Positions 44,789 to 54,690 of a DNA stretch of 64,000 nt are shown piece after piece (position 1 is the first letter of the stretch; each line of letters starts with the position of its first letter). The DNA is from CAVPMW01 sp963706515 (lineage in GTDB: Bacteria; Chloroflexota; Anaerolineae; Anaerolineales; UBA4823), in NCBI GenBank assembly GCA_963706515.1, contig CAVPMW010000007.1, positions 124,001 through 188,000 on the forward strand, read 5' to 3'. The position numbers and the translations under genes are program-made. Below the pieces are notes generated by a model that worked only from the letters and a program-made list of their open reading frames with translations, had not been told where the DNA came from and searched no databases.

Positions 44789-45932
44789 ATGCTGCTTGGC
44801 ATCCATCTGACCCTGCTGATCGGACCTACGGTCGCCGTGCCTGCTCCTCCGCTGCTGCTGGAAGCATTGGAGGGAATTGAGGTCACGCACAGCGACCAGG
44901 GTCGCTCCGGATTCCAGCTCACCTTTCAAGCCGGGCGCTCCGGTCCTGCCGGGTTGTTCGACTACCCGCTGCTCAGCCTGCCGCTGCTCACCCCGAACAA
45001 CCGGGTGATCGTGATCGTCACCTTCAACGTGATGCCCAGGGTCTTGATGGACGGCATCATCACTCACCAGCAGCTGAGTCCAGGCAACGAGCCAGGCAGC
45101 GGCACGTTAACGGTCACCGGTGAGGACGTCAGCGTGATGATGGACCGGGAGGAGAAAAACGTCGAGCATCCCGCTCAGGATGAGACGATCATTGCCTTGA
45201 AGATCATCGCCAGCTACGCCCAGTATGGCTTGATCCCCATGGTTATTCCCCCGTTGGTGATCGACCCACCGATCCCGATCGAGCGGATTCCGGTGCAGCG
45301 GGCTACCGACCTCGCTTACTTGAAGCAGATGGCTGAGCGCTATGGATATGTATTCTATATCTCTCCCGGACCTGCGCCGTTCACCAATCTCGCCTACTGG
45401 GGACCGCCGGTCCGGGCAGGGCTGCCGCAGCGAGCGCTCTCCTTCAACGTGGGCCCCGAAACCAACGTATCCAGGATCAGCTTCCAGAACGATTCCAATG
45501 CGCCCACCCTGGTTTCCGGCGAAGTCCAGGATCGCCAGACAGGCCAGACGATGCCGGTGCAGACCTTCGCTCAGCACCCGCCTCCCGCCGCTGGCTGCCC
45601 TGCCAGCCATCCTGGTAAACCAGCCCAACGTGCGCTCGACTCGCTTCGACAGCACCGGTTTGAATACCATGCAGGCTTTCGCCCGCGCCCAGGGTATGAC
45701 GGATGCGTCTACTGACAATGTTGTCACTGTCACCGGCGAGCTGGATGCCGTACGTTATGGGGATCTGTTGACCGCGCGCGGGCTGGTAGGTTTGCGCGGC
45801 GCCGGTTACAGCTACGATGGGCTGTACTATGTAAAAAATGTGACGCACTCGATCCGCCGCGGAGAGTACAAGCAGCGCTTTACCATCACCCGCGAAGGAT
45901 TGGGATCTACCACTCCGGTGGTCATACCGTGA
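44789..45932 (+). CDS. eCIS baseplate hub protein (gpD/Afp8-like, frameshifted)
   Basis: ATG 44789 opens MLLGIHLTLLIGPTVAVPAPPLLLEALEGIEVTHSD, typical of late-control-gene-D-like hub proteins that form the trimeric base of the spike. Further segments: VFNVMPRVLMDGIITHQQL-type strand, LAYLKQMAERYGYVFYISPGP, and, after an extra base near 45590, STRFDSTGLNTMQAFARAQGMTD and LYYVKNVTHSIRRGEYKQRFTITREGLGS. About 381 aa when repaired. The spike protein gene follows 47 bases later. Confidence 0.85.
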
Positions 45933-45979
45933 CCCGTCACAATTCCAACCAGGCTCAGGAATGATCCAGGATATCTGCC

Positions 45980-46532
45980 ATGCCACCCTCACAATTTTTC
46001 GGTAAATATCGCGGCAAAGTGGAAAATAATATCGACCCAATGTTGATGGGCCGCGTGCAGGTCAGCGTGGCAGCCGTGCTCGGCGATGGTCGATCGAGCT
46101 GGGCAATGCCCTGCGCCCCTTATGCCGGGATCCGGGGTCGGTTTCTTCGCCGTGCCTCCGGTTGGAGCAAACGTCTGGGTGGAGTTCGAAGGCGGCGATC
46201 CGGATTATCCCATCTGGAGCGGCGGGTTCTGGGGATTCGGTGAAGCTCCGGCCAGTCCAGCAATCCCACAGATGAAAGTGTTCAAGACCGATGGGGTCAC
46301 GATCACGATCAACGACCTGCCCGGCGCCGGAGGGCTGACGATCGAAGTCTCTCCACCGGTGGTCGCTCTGCCGCTCAAGATGGTATTCGACTCGACCGGC
46401 ATCCAGATCGAATGTACGCCGGGGAGCATCAAGCTGACCCCAGCCAGCATCGAGCTGTCGAACGGCGCCGCCAGCGTCAAGCTCTCGCCGGCTTCGGTAT
46501 CGATCAACAACGGTGCGCTGGAGGTGATTTAA
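45980..46532 (+). CDS. eCIS spike protein (gpV/gp5-like, frameshifted)
   Basis: The start MPPSQFFGKYRGKVENNIDPMLMGRVQVSV is an OB-fold domain of the phage baseplate assembly protein V/gp5 kind. After an extra base near 46125 it continues GSGVGFFAVPPVGANVWVEFEGGDPDYPIWSGGFWG. The C-terminus (ITINDLPGAGGLTIEV..., IQIECTPGSIKLTPASIELSNGAASVKLSPASVSINNG) is a repetitive beta-prism that makes the needle. About 184 aa. Stop codon overlaps the start of the PAAR-like gene. Confidence 0.88.
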
Positions 46533-46853
46533 TGCCCGGATTCCTGCTTCACGTCGGTGCCACTGTGCTGTGCGCGCACGGCGGGCAGGCTCAGCCCACC
46601 GTCCCGTTCCCCAGGGTGACCGTCGGAGGCCAGCCGGTTGTGACCCAAACGGCTCCATACGTCGATTGCCGGATGTCCTTTCCGTCGCCCGTTTCGGCGT
46701 GGGCCGTGCGTAACTGCCCAATGGATTATCGGCGCAACAAGGGTGATAGCCGGCGGTGTGCCCGTGCTGCTCCAGGACAGCCAGGCGATCTGTGTTCCCA
46801 CGGGCACACCTTTGAGTGTCGTGATGACCCAGTTCCGGGTCAAAGGGATGTAG
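46532..46853 (+). CDS. eCIS PAAR-like spike tip protein (frameshifted)
   Basis: MPGFLLHVGATVLCAHGGQAQPTVPFPRVTVGGQPVVTQTAPYV is followed, after one extra base near 46665, by IAGCPF...GPCVTAQWIIGATRVIAGGVPVLLQDSQAICVPTGTPLSVVMTQFRVKGM and TAG 46851. About 106 aa. The Cys/His set and the repeated turns match small PAAR-like (DUF4280-like) tips that sharpen the spike and may bind a metal. It starts at the ATG overlapping the spike stop. Another minor frame error around 46690 is possible. Confidence 0.75.
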
Positions 46854-46865
46854 AAGAGTCCAACC

Positions 46866-47222
46866 ATGCAAATTGACTATCCATTCCACATCAATTCCCG
46901 CGGCCTGACAGCAACGACTGACACCGACGGCCATATCCGGGATCTGATCGAGCAGGTGTTATTCACCTCCCCTGGCGAGCGGGTCAACCGCCCGACCTTT
47001 GGCTGCGGGCTGAACCAGCTCGTCTTCGCGCCGAACAGCGATGAGCTGGCGGCCGCCACCCAGTTCCTGGTTCAGGGCGCGCTGCAGCAGTGGCTGGGCG
47101 ATTTGATCCAGGTCGAAGCTGTACAGGTCGTCAGCGAGGAGGCAACCCTGGAGGTCAGCGTGCAGTACGTCGTCCGCAGCAGCCAGAGCCGGCAATCAGC
47201 TCAATTTCGGCGAGAGGCTTGA
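46866..47222 (+). CDS. eCIS baseplate wedge protein (gp25/GPW-like)
   Basis: The 118-residue protein has the gp25 lysozyme-like domain: DTDGHIRDLIEQVLFTSPGERVNRPTFGCGLNQLVFAPN. The ERVNRPxFGCGL phrase is the family hallmark. It joins baseplate to the first sheath ring. Intact, with 1 base between its stop and the following J-like gene. Confidence 0.93.
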   Translation: MQIDYPFHINSRGLTATTDTDGHIRDLIEQVLFTSPGERVNRPTFGCGLNQLVFAPNSDELAAATQFLVQGALQQWLGDLIQVEAVQVVSEEATLEVSVQYVVRSSQSRQSAQFRREA

Positions 47223-47223
47223 G

Positions 47224-49661
47224 ATGGGCACGCAGTATTTCTGCAAAAATGAGCTGCGCAGGACGGTGGTGCGGGATGCCCGGGATAGCGGCGGCAACCC
47301 GATCCTGAACGGGATCGACTACCTGGAAGTCGACGCTTCAGATCAGAAAATCCTGATCGTGCATTTCATCCATCCCCTGCCCGGAGAGCCGAACGGATTC
47401 CCCGCCAGCCCGCTGCTGACCCGCCAGAATATTAGCGTTGAAGGCGGTGTGCGCGTCACCAATATCCACGTCCAGAGCATTACGGCGGCAGCCAACGAGC
47501 TGACGGTCAATGTCAACCAGGCTGGAGATTTTTCTACCTATCGCCTGCGCCTGACGGCATCCATCGCCAGTGAAACTCCCCCACCTGGGTTCGACCCGCA
47601 GCTCTCAGAAGTCGAATTCTCGTTCAAGGTGGATTGCCCATCGGACTTCGATTGCCAGCCGGAGGAGGACTGCCCTCCCGAAACGCTGCCTGAGCCGTCC
47701 CTGGATTACCTGGCAAAGGATTACGCCAGCTTCCGCCGGCTGATGCTCGACCGTCTGGCGACGATCCTGCCCGAGTGGCAGGAACGCAACCCGGCGGATG
47801 TCGGTGTAGCAATTGTCGAGACCCTGGCATACGCTGCCGACCAGCTCAGTTATTATCAGGATGCCGTAGCGACCGAGGCTTACCTGGGCACAGCCCGCAG
47901 GCGGGTGTCTGTGCGCCGGCACGCCCGCCTGCTCGATTACCCCATGCACGATGGCGTCAATGCCAGGCTTTGGGTTCAGGTGCAGGTCAACCAGGACAAT
48001 GTGCTCTTGCCTGCCAGGACGCAGCTGCTCACCCGCGTCCCGGATCTGGAGAATGCGCCTCGTCCCCGACTTCGCGCGAGCACCAAGCCGCCCTCAACCA
48101 AAAACCCGAAGTATTCGAAACACTTCACCCCTTGCAGCTTTTCCAGGGTCATAACGAGATCCATTTCTATACCTGGGGCGACCTCGACTGCTGTCTGCCT
48201 AAAGGTGCGACGCGCGCCTCTCTGGCTGGCAATTATTCTTCCCTATCTCCAGGCGATGTTCTGGTCCTCGAGGAGGCGCGCAGCCCGCTCAGCGGGCTGG
48301 CAGCCGATGCCGACCCGGCTCACCGCCAGGCAGTCCGCCTGACTCAGGTCGCGCGTCACGAGCGACCCGCTAGGCGGGCAGTTCCTGGACCCGCCGGTCA
48401 ATGCCCCGGTGGACGTCACCGAGATCGCCTGGCGGCTCGAAGACGCCCTTGGTTTCCCGTTATGCCTGTCGGCGAGCAGCGGAACGCAAGCTTTCAGTGA
48501 TCTAAGCCTGCTGCGCGGCAACATCGTCCTGGCTGACCATGGACGGACGCTTAATAGATCAGGCGCTCAATCCTGAATATGTGCCATTCACAGGCAAGTA
48601 TCGCCCTCGTCTCAGCCGGACGGATATCACCCAGCACGTGCTGTACGACCACCAGAGCGCAATAAAAGCCCCAGCTGCCACCCAGCTCTCACAAGACCCT
48701 CGGGCAGCCTTGCCCGATATCAAGCTTTTTCGAGGATCAGAGACCTGGCTGCCGCAGCGCGACCTGCTGGGCAGCGACCGTTTTGCCACCGAATTCGTCG
48801 TCGAGGTGGAGGATGACGGTACTGCATTCCTGCGCTTTGGCGATGACATACACGGTCGCATCCCTGCCGGCGGAATCCGCCTGCAAGCAACCTACCGGAT
48901 TGGCAGCGGGAGCGCCGGCAATATCGGCGCAGACACGCTTTATCATATCGTCAGTCCTGACAGCCGGATCAGCGCGGTCCGCAATCCCTTGCCCGCCGTA
49001 GGAGGCACCGAAGCAGAACCAACAGACCAGGTGCGCCTCTTTGCCCCCCAGGCATTTCGCACCCAGGAGAGGGCCGTAACTGCAGAGGATTATGCCCTGC
49101 GGGCGCAACAGCACCCCGACGTGCAGAAAGCTGTTGCCACTTTGCGCTGGACAGGCTCGTGGAAGACGGTATTCATCACCGTGGATCGTAAAGGGGGTCG
49201 TCCGGTCAGCCCTGAGTTCGAGAGCGAGCTGCGCGTCGTACCTGGAACGTTACCGCCTGGCGGGTCACGACCTGGAGATCGACACCCCGCACTATGTGCC
49301 TTTGGACATCGCCCTGCTGGTATGCCTGAAAGCGGGGTATACCCGCTCTGCGGTCAAACAAGCCTTACTGGAAGCTTTCGGGAACGCGGATCTACCCGGC
49401 GGGCAGCGCGGTTTCTTCCATCCGGACAACATAACCTTCGGGCAAACGATCTATCTGAGCCAGCTGGTGGCAGCCGCGATGGCTGTCACCGGCGTGGATT
49501 GGGTCGACACCCAGCGCTTCCAGCGCTGGGGTGCGTCCGCCCATGGCGAGCTCACGGATGGATTTATCCAGCTCGGTCGCTTGGAGATCGCCCGCCTGGA
49601 TAATGATCCCAGCCTGCCGGAAAACGGCAAGATCGAGTTCATTATGGAGGGAGGGTTGTAA
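47224..49661 (+). CDS. eCIS baseplate J-like protein 1 (Afp11-like, frameshifted)
   Basis: About 810 residues of a large wedge protein. N-terminal: MGTQYFCKNELRRTVVRD and a beta domain, then LDYLAKDYASFRRLMLDRLATILPEWQERNPADVGVAIVETLAYAADQLSYYQDAVATEAYLGTARRR, the typical baseplate J signature. Later: FHFYTWGDLDCCLPKGATRA-like region, DGTAFLRFGDDIHGRIPAGG, GTEAEPTDQVRLFAPQAFRTQERAVTAEDY and the end FIQLGRLEIARLDNDPSLPENG. Five single-base insertions (near 48065, 48085, 48350, 48550 and 49240) account for the breaks. It packs with gp25 around the hub. Confidence 0.87.
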
Positions 49662-49664
49662 GCC

Positions 49665-52373
49665 ATGTCTGCAGAAACCATCCAACCTCTGGATACCTGC
49701 GGCTGCTGCGACCAGGAGATTCCCAGCGAAGCCCACGTCAACCGTCCCGGCTTGCCTGCTCTCTCGTACCGGATCGGCACCTACGGCAGCTTTTTACAGC
49801 GTATGCTGGCGCGCCTCCCCATGCAGAAGATTCCCGATGGACCCCTGGCAGGCGGGCGGCCTCTGCTCCCGCTGACCACTCGCGCGAGCAGCGACCCGGC
49901 AATTGCTTTGCTCGACGCCTGGGCATGTGTCTCGGATGTGCTGACCTTTTACCAGGAGCGGATCGCCAACGAAGGATTCTTGCGTACGGCGACCGAGCGG
50001 CTTTCGGTGTTGGAGCTGGCGCGTGCCATCGGTTACGAGCTGAAACCGGGCGTCGCGGCAGGCACAGACCTGGCATTTACGCTTGAAAGTGCTCCTGGAG
50101 CGCCGGGCAAGGCCACCATTGCTGTGGGCGTCAAGGTGCTCAGCATTCCGGCGCAGGGTCAAAAACCTCAAACTTTCGAGACCACCGAAGAGATCGAGGC
50201 CCAGATCGAATGGAACAGCTTACTCCCGCAGCAGACCCAGCTTCAGGACCTGGCTGCCGGAGCGCAGCAGCTCTACCTTAAGGGCATCAACACCGGCCTC
50301 CAGCCGGGAGACCCAGTTTTGCTCGTGGGTGATGAGCGCGATCGCGATCCGGGCAATGAGAACTGGGATTTCCGCTACGTCGAAACCATAACTACCGATA
50401 CCAAGAACGACGTAACCCTGGTTACCTGGGTCAAAGGGTTAGGAGAACGCCCGGTCGTGCCCGCTGAGAATCCGCGCGTGTACGCATTCCGCCTGAGGGC
50501 GGCTTTATTCGGCTACAGCGCGGCTGAATGGACTAATCTACATCCGGATATCAAAGCCCTGTATTTGAATAATGGAGATCCTGGGCAGTGGCCGAACTTT
50601 AATATTTTGAACAACCAGATCGACCTGGACTCGAATTATCCGAAAGTCATCCCGGGAAGCTGGGTCACGCTGGTCCGTCCAAATTACACCGAGCTGTACA
50701 AAGCTAAAGATGTCGACTTCACCAGCCGCACCGGCTATGGACTGGTCTCCAAGGTCACCCGGATTACGCCCGATGGAACCGAAAACTTGAGCGACTTCGG
50801 GCTGCGAGAAACGACCGTATTCGCCCAGAGCGAGGAGCTTCCGCTGGCTGAAGAACCTCTCCCCCGCCCATTGAGCGGCGAGCTCATCCCGCTTGACCGC
50901 TGGATCCCCTCACTCCCAGACCGGTCGCAAGCTGATCTTCTCGGGGAAGCGGCTGCGCGCGCGTGCGGTGATCCGCCTGATCCTGCACTCACCCGATGGT
51001 CTGCGCAGCGCAACTATTCTGCCCGGAGACAGCCTGTTTATCACGGCTGTACCCGTCACCAATGAGGATGGCAGCGTGCGCTGGTTCCTGGAAGACCGCA
51101 ACGGTTTTACCGGGTTTGTTGAGCTTCGCAGGGCATTTCTAAAGGTAGAGCCAGCACTCGAAAGCGACCCCATGGTCAGCGAGGTGGCTCTGCTTAAGTC
51201 AGCCTCGGATAGCGAAGAGCGATCCATCTTGACCCTGGAAGACCCGCTGGTCAACTACTTCGATCGCCCGACGGTGAAAATCTATGCCAATGTTGCCAGC
51301 GCAACCCATGGCGAGACTGCTATCGAAGTCCTGGGCAGCGGTAATGGCTCGCTGGCTAACCAGATATTCAGCCTTAAGAAACCTCCCCTCACGTACGTCT
51401 CTGCTGCCAACGCCAATGGCGCAGAAAGCACGCTCGATGTGCGGGTCAACGGGGTGAGTTGGGTGGAGGCGCCCAGCCTGTACGGGCTGGGTGCGCGTGA
51501 CAAAACCTACATTGTCCGCCTGGAAGATGATGGCAGCACGACGATCACTTTCGGAGATGGCGTGAGTGGGTCACGCTTGCCCAGCGGGCAGGAGAATATT
51601 ACTGCCACCTATAGGAGCGGCATCGGCCTGGTCGGCGAAGTCCCTGCAGACAGCCTCTCCCTGCTGCAAATTCGTCCTTTAGGGGTCCGGTCGGTGACGA
51701 ACCCCCTGTCAGCTTCAGGGGCAGCCGATCCCGAAGCGCGCGATCAGGCCCGCAGCAACGCTCCTGTCACCGTGCTCACGCTCGAACGGATTGTCTCGCT
51801 GCAGGACTACGAGGATTTCACTCGCGCTTTCGCCGGGGTGGGCAAAGTCCAGGCGGCTGCTTTGTGGAATGGCGAGACCAACCTGGTCCACCTGACCGTG
51901 GCAACTGAAAAAGGCGAGCCGCTCGACCCAAATACGACTTTGTATACCAACTTGCGCACGGCGATTAACAATGCCCGCGATCCCAATCTGCCGGTGGTCC
52001 TCCAGGGTCATAACCTGGTGCGCTTTCGCCTGAGTGCCAAAATCCTGGTAGATAGCAACCAAAATGGGAGCGGCACTTCGAGCTTCCTCGCGGTAAAAAG
52101 TCTGGTAGAAAGCATGCTGCAAACTGCTTTCTCGTTCGAGAATCGCCAGTTCGGTGAATCGGTGACTGCGGCGAGCGTGATCACTGCCATCCAGCAGGTG
52201 CCCGGCGTCGTGGGAGTCGATCTGGATAGCCTCTACCGCGACGGGCAGCCAGCGAAGTCCTGAACCTGATTCTTCCGTCTGCCACGGCTGGCATCCAGGG
52301 GACGACCTATTATCCTGCCGAGCTGCTGCTGATCCATCCATATGGGGTTGAGCTGACGGAGATGATCCCATGA
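49665..52373 (+). CDS. eCIS baseplate J-like protein 2 (Afp12-like, frameshifted)
   Basis: About 902 residues. Starts MSAETIQPLDTCGCCDQEIP; wedge signature ASSDPAIALLDAWACVSDVLTFYQERIANEGFLRTATERLSVLELARAIGYELKPGVAA; later YIVRLEDDGSTTITFGDGVSGSRLPSGQENITATYRSGIG, and DPEARDQARSNAPVTVLTLERIVSLQDYEDFTRAFAGVGKV, the J-family end domain. An extra base near 50915 and one missing base near 52253 break it. The true stop TGA 52371 overlaps the start of the tail protein I gene. It is a paralogue of J-like protein 1. Confidence 0.87.
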
Positions 52374-54656
52374 CCTCCGACCACCTGTATAACCTTCTCC
52401 CATCGATTTATCGCCTGCAGGACGCCGCCCAGGGCGAGGCATTGCGCGCTTTGCTCGGTGTAATGGAGAGCGAGCTCGACGCCCTTGAAGACGGATATCG
52501 GCGGTCTGTACGACGACTGGTTCATCGAGACCGCGGCAGAATGGGTGCTGCCTTACATCGGCGATTTGCTCGGCGTGCGCGGCTTGCATTCGGAGAGCAG
52601 CAGTGCTTTCAGCCTGCGCGCATACGTCGCCAATACGCTGGCTTACCGCCGCCGTAAAGGCACCGCAACCATGCTCGAGCAGCTCGCCCACGATATCACC
52701 GGCTGGAATGCCAGGGTGGTAGAGTTCTTCGAGCTGCTGGGCACCACGCAGTATCTCAACCATCTGCGTCCCGAAAATTTGCGCACTCCAGACCTGCGCA
52801 ATGCCAGCGCTCTGGAGCTCTTGCGATACCCCGTTCGATTCGGCTGCCCACACGGCGGATATCCGCCACATTTCCAACGCAGGCCTGCGACCTGCCCCAA
52901 CCGGCAAATACAACATCCCCAACATTGGCATCTACCTTTGGCGTTTGCAAGCCTATGCTGTCGAGGCAGGGCGATGCTCGCCCTCAAGGGGGCGGGCGGA
53001 GAGTTTTTCACGATTAACCCCCTCGGATTAGACCAGCCAGTCTTCAACCTCCCCCAAACCGAGCAAAGCGATGATTCGATCTCGGCAATCTCACACCTGG
53101 CGGAAGAAATCAACGTCCCTGCAGCGCTTCGCCGCAGACCCCTGTTCACTGAATTGGAAGGGCTGCGCCAATCTCTGGCAGGCGGTCAGGATATCAGCTT
53201 ACAATATTTCAACCCAGACCACCCGGTGCTCCAGGTATATATCGATAACAGCCCGACTCCTCTTCCCAGCGAGCAGGTGCTGATCTGCGATTTAAGCGCC
53301 TGGCGCAATCCACCTGCCACAATTGATTATCCCAAACCGGATGGGACTCTGCTCACCCTGCCGATCGGGGTTGCGGTTGACCCGCAGCTCGGGCGGCTGG
53401 CCTTCCCGTCCGGGTACAGCTCATGACCCGGTCCGGGTGAGCTATGCTTACGGATTCAGCGGCGACGTAGGGGGAGGACCTTACAACCGGACCGAGACGG
53501 TGAATGGAGCACTGAAGGGATCCATTACCTGGCAGGCAGGCGTCACCCAGCGGATTGCAGCCATTCCGGGAGAAATATATAACACCCTGGCAGATGCCGT
53601 CACCGATTGGAACGCGCAGCCAGCCGGGACGATTGGCATGATTGCCATCATGGATAGCTGCACCTACACCGAAAACCTGACCGGAGGGAATGCCATCCAT
53701 ATCCCGTCAGGCAGCCAGCTCCTGCTCGCTCGCCGCTGATTGGCCTGCGCTCGAAGACCCGGTTAACCCGGGTGTATTCATCCGAACCATCGGTGAGCTC
53801 GCTGCCGATGAGCTGCGCCCGCATATCGATGGGAATATCTCCGTGCGTGGGACAGCTTCGACGAATTCCCCAAATCCTGGTGAGCTGGTCCTCGATGGAT
53901 TGCTCGTTGAGGGCAGACTCAGCGTTTTGGCGGGTAATTTGGGCAGCTTGCAAGCCAATCACTGCACGCTTGTCCCTGGCCTGGGCGGATCGCCACCCGC
54001 GCTGGTCGTTAATTCCAGCGGGACGCCCGGATCGCAGAATGACCGCTTGAGCATCCAGATGATGCGTTCAATCTGCAACCAGGTGTCCTTACCGATCAGC
54101 GTGCCATTCTTTTCCGCGCGTGACAGCGTGCTTGACCAGGGAGCTGCCAGCATTGCCATCGATGCGCCCGGCTCAGATGTGTCGCTGCGCGAATGCACAG
54201 TATTTGGGACAAGCCAGATGCGCAGCCTGGAGGCGAGCAACTCCATATTTACCGGTGAGCTCAGCGTCGAGCGGCGGCAGGCTGGCTGTGTACGCTACAG
54301 CTTCGTCCCGGATGGCTCCAGCACTCCGCGCCGCTACCGCTGCCAGCCCGACCTTGCCCTGACAGAGCGAGCCGCCGAGCTTGGTCTCGAATTCCTCCAG
54401 CGATTTACCCACTGCCGAACGAGCATTGCTCCTCCAGCGCATAAAGCCCGGTTTCAGCTCACTCCATTATGGCGATCCAGATTATGCTCAGCTCAGCCGA
54501 GAGAGCGAGGCAGGCATCCTGACCGGTGCAGAGGACGGCTCCGAGATGGGCGTTTTCAGCTTTCTGAAGCAGCCACAGCGCGAGGCGAATTTACGCGTAA
54601 GCCTGAACGAATATCTGCGTTTTGGCTTAGAGGCCGGGATCTTTTTTGTAACATGA
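52370..54656 (+). CDS. eCIS tail protein I-like protein with beta-rich extension (frameshifted)
   Basis: MTSDHLYNLLPSIYRLQDAAQGEALRALLGVMESELDALEDGY and GLYDDWFIETAAEWVLPYIGDLLGVRGL, then RAYVANTLAYRRRKGTATMLEQLAHDITGWNARVVEFFELL, are the phage tail protein I signature found in eCIS. After about residue 350, a long beta-rich part follows (VSYAYGFSGDVGGGPYNRTE; GELVLDGLLVEGRLSVLAG; SLRECTVFGTSQMRSLEASNSIF), probably a beta-helix. About seven extra bases (near 52490, 52830, 52970, 52995, 53405, 53735 and 54410) split the 760-residue protein, the most damaged gene in the window. It links baseplate to fibres. Confidence 0.8.
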
Positions 54657-54690
54657 ACTCATCCAACTATTTACACCGAAGGAGATTAGC

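Noticed and set aside
46412..46876. Separate gene overlapping spike and PAAR-like genes
   Set aside because: It is the third frame across both; the proper frames give recognisable spike and PAAR-like sequences.
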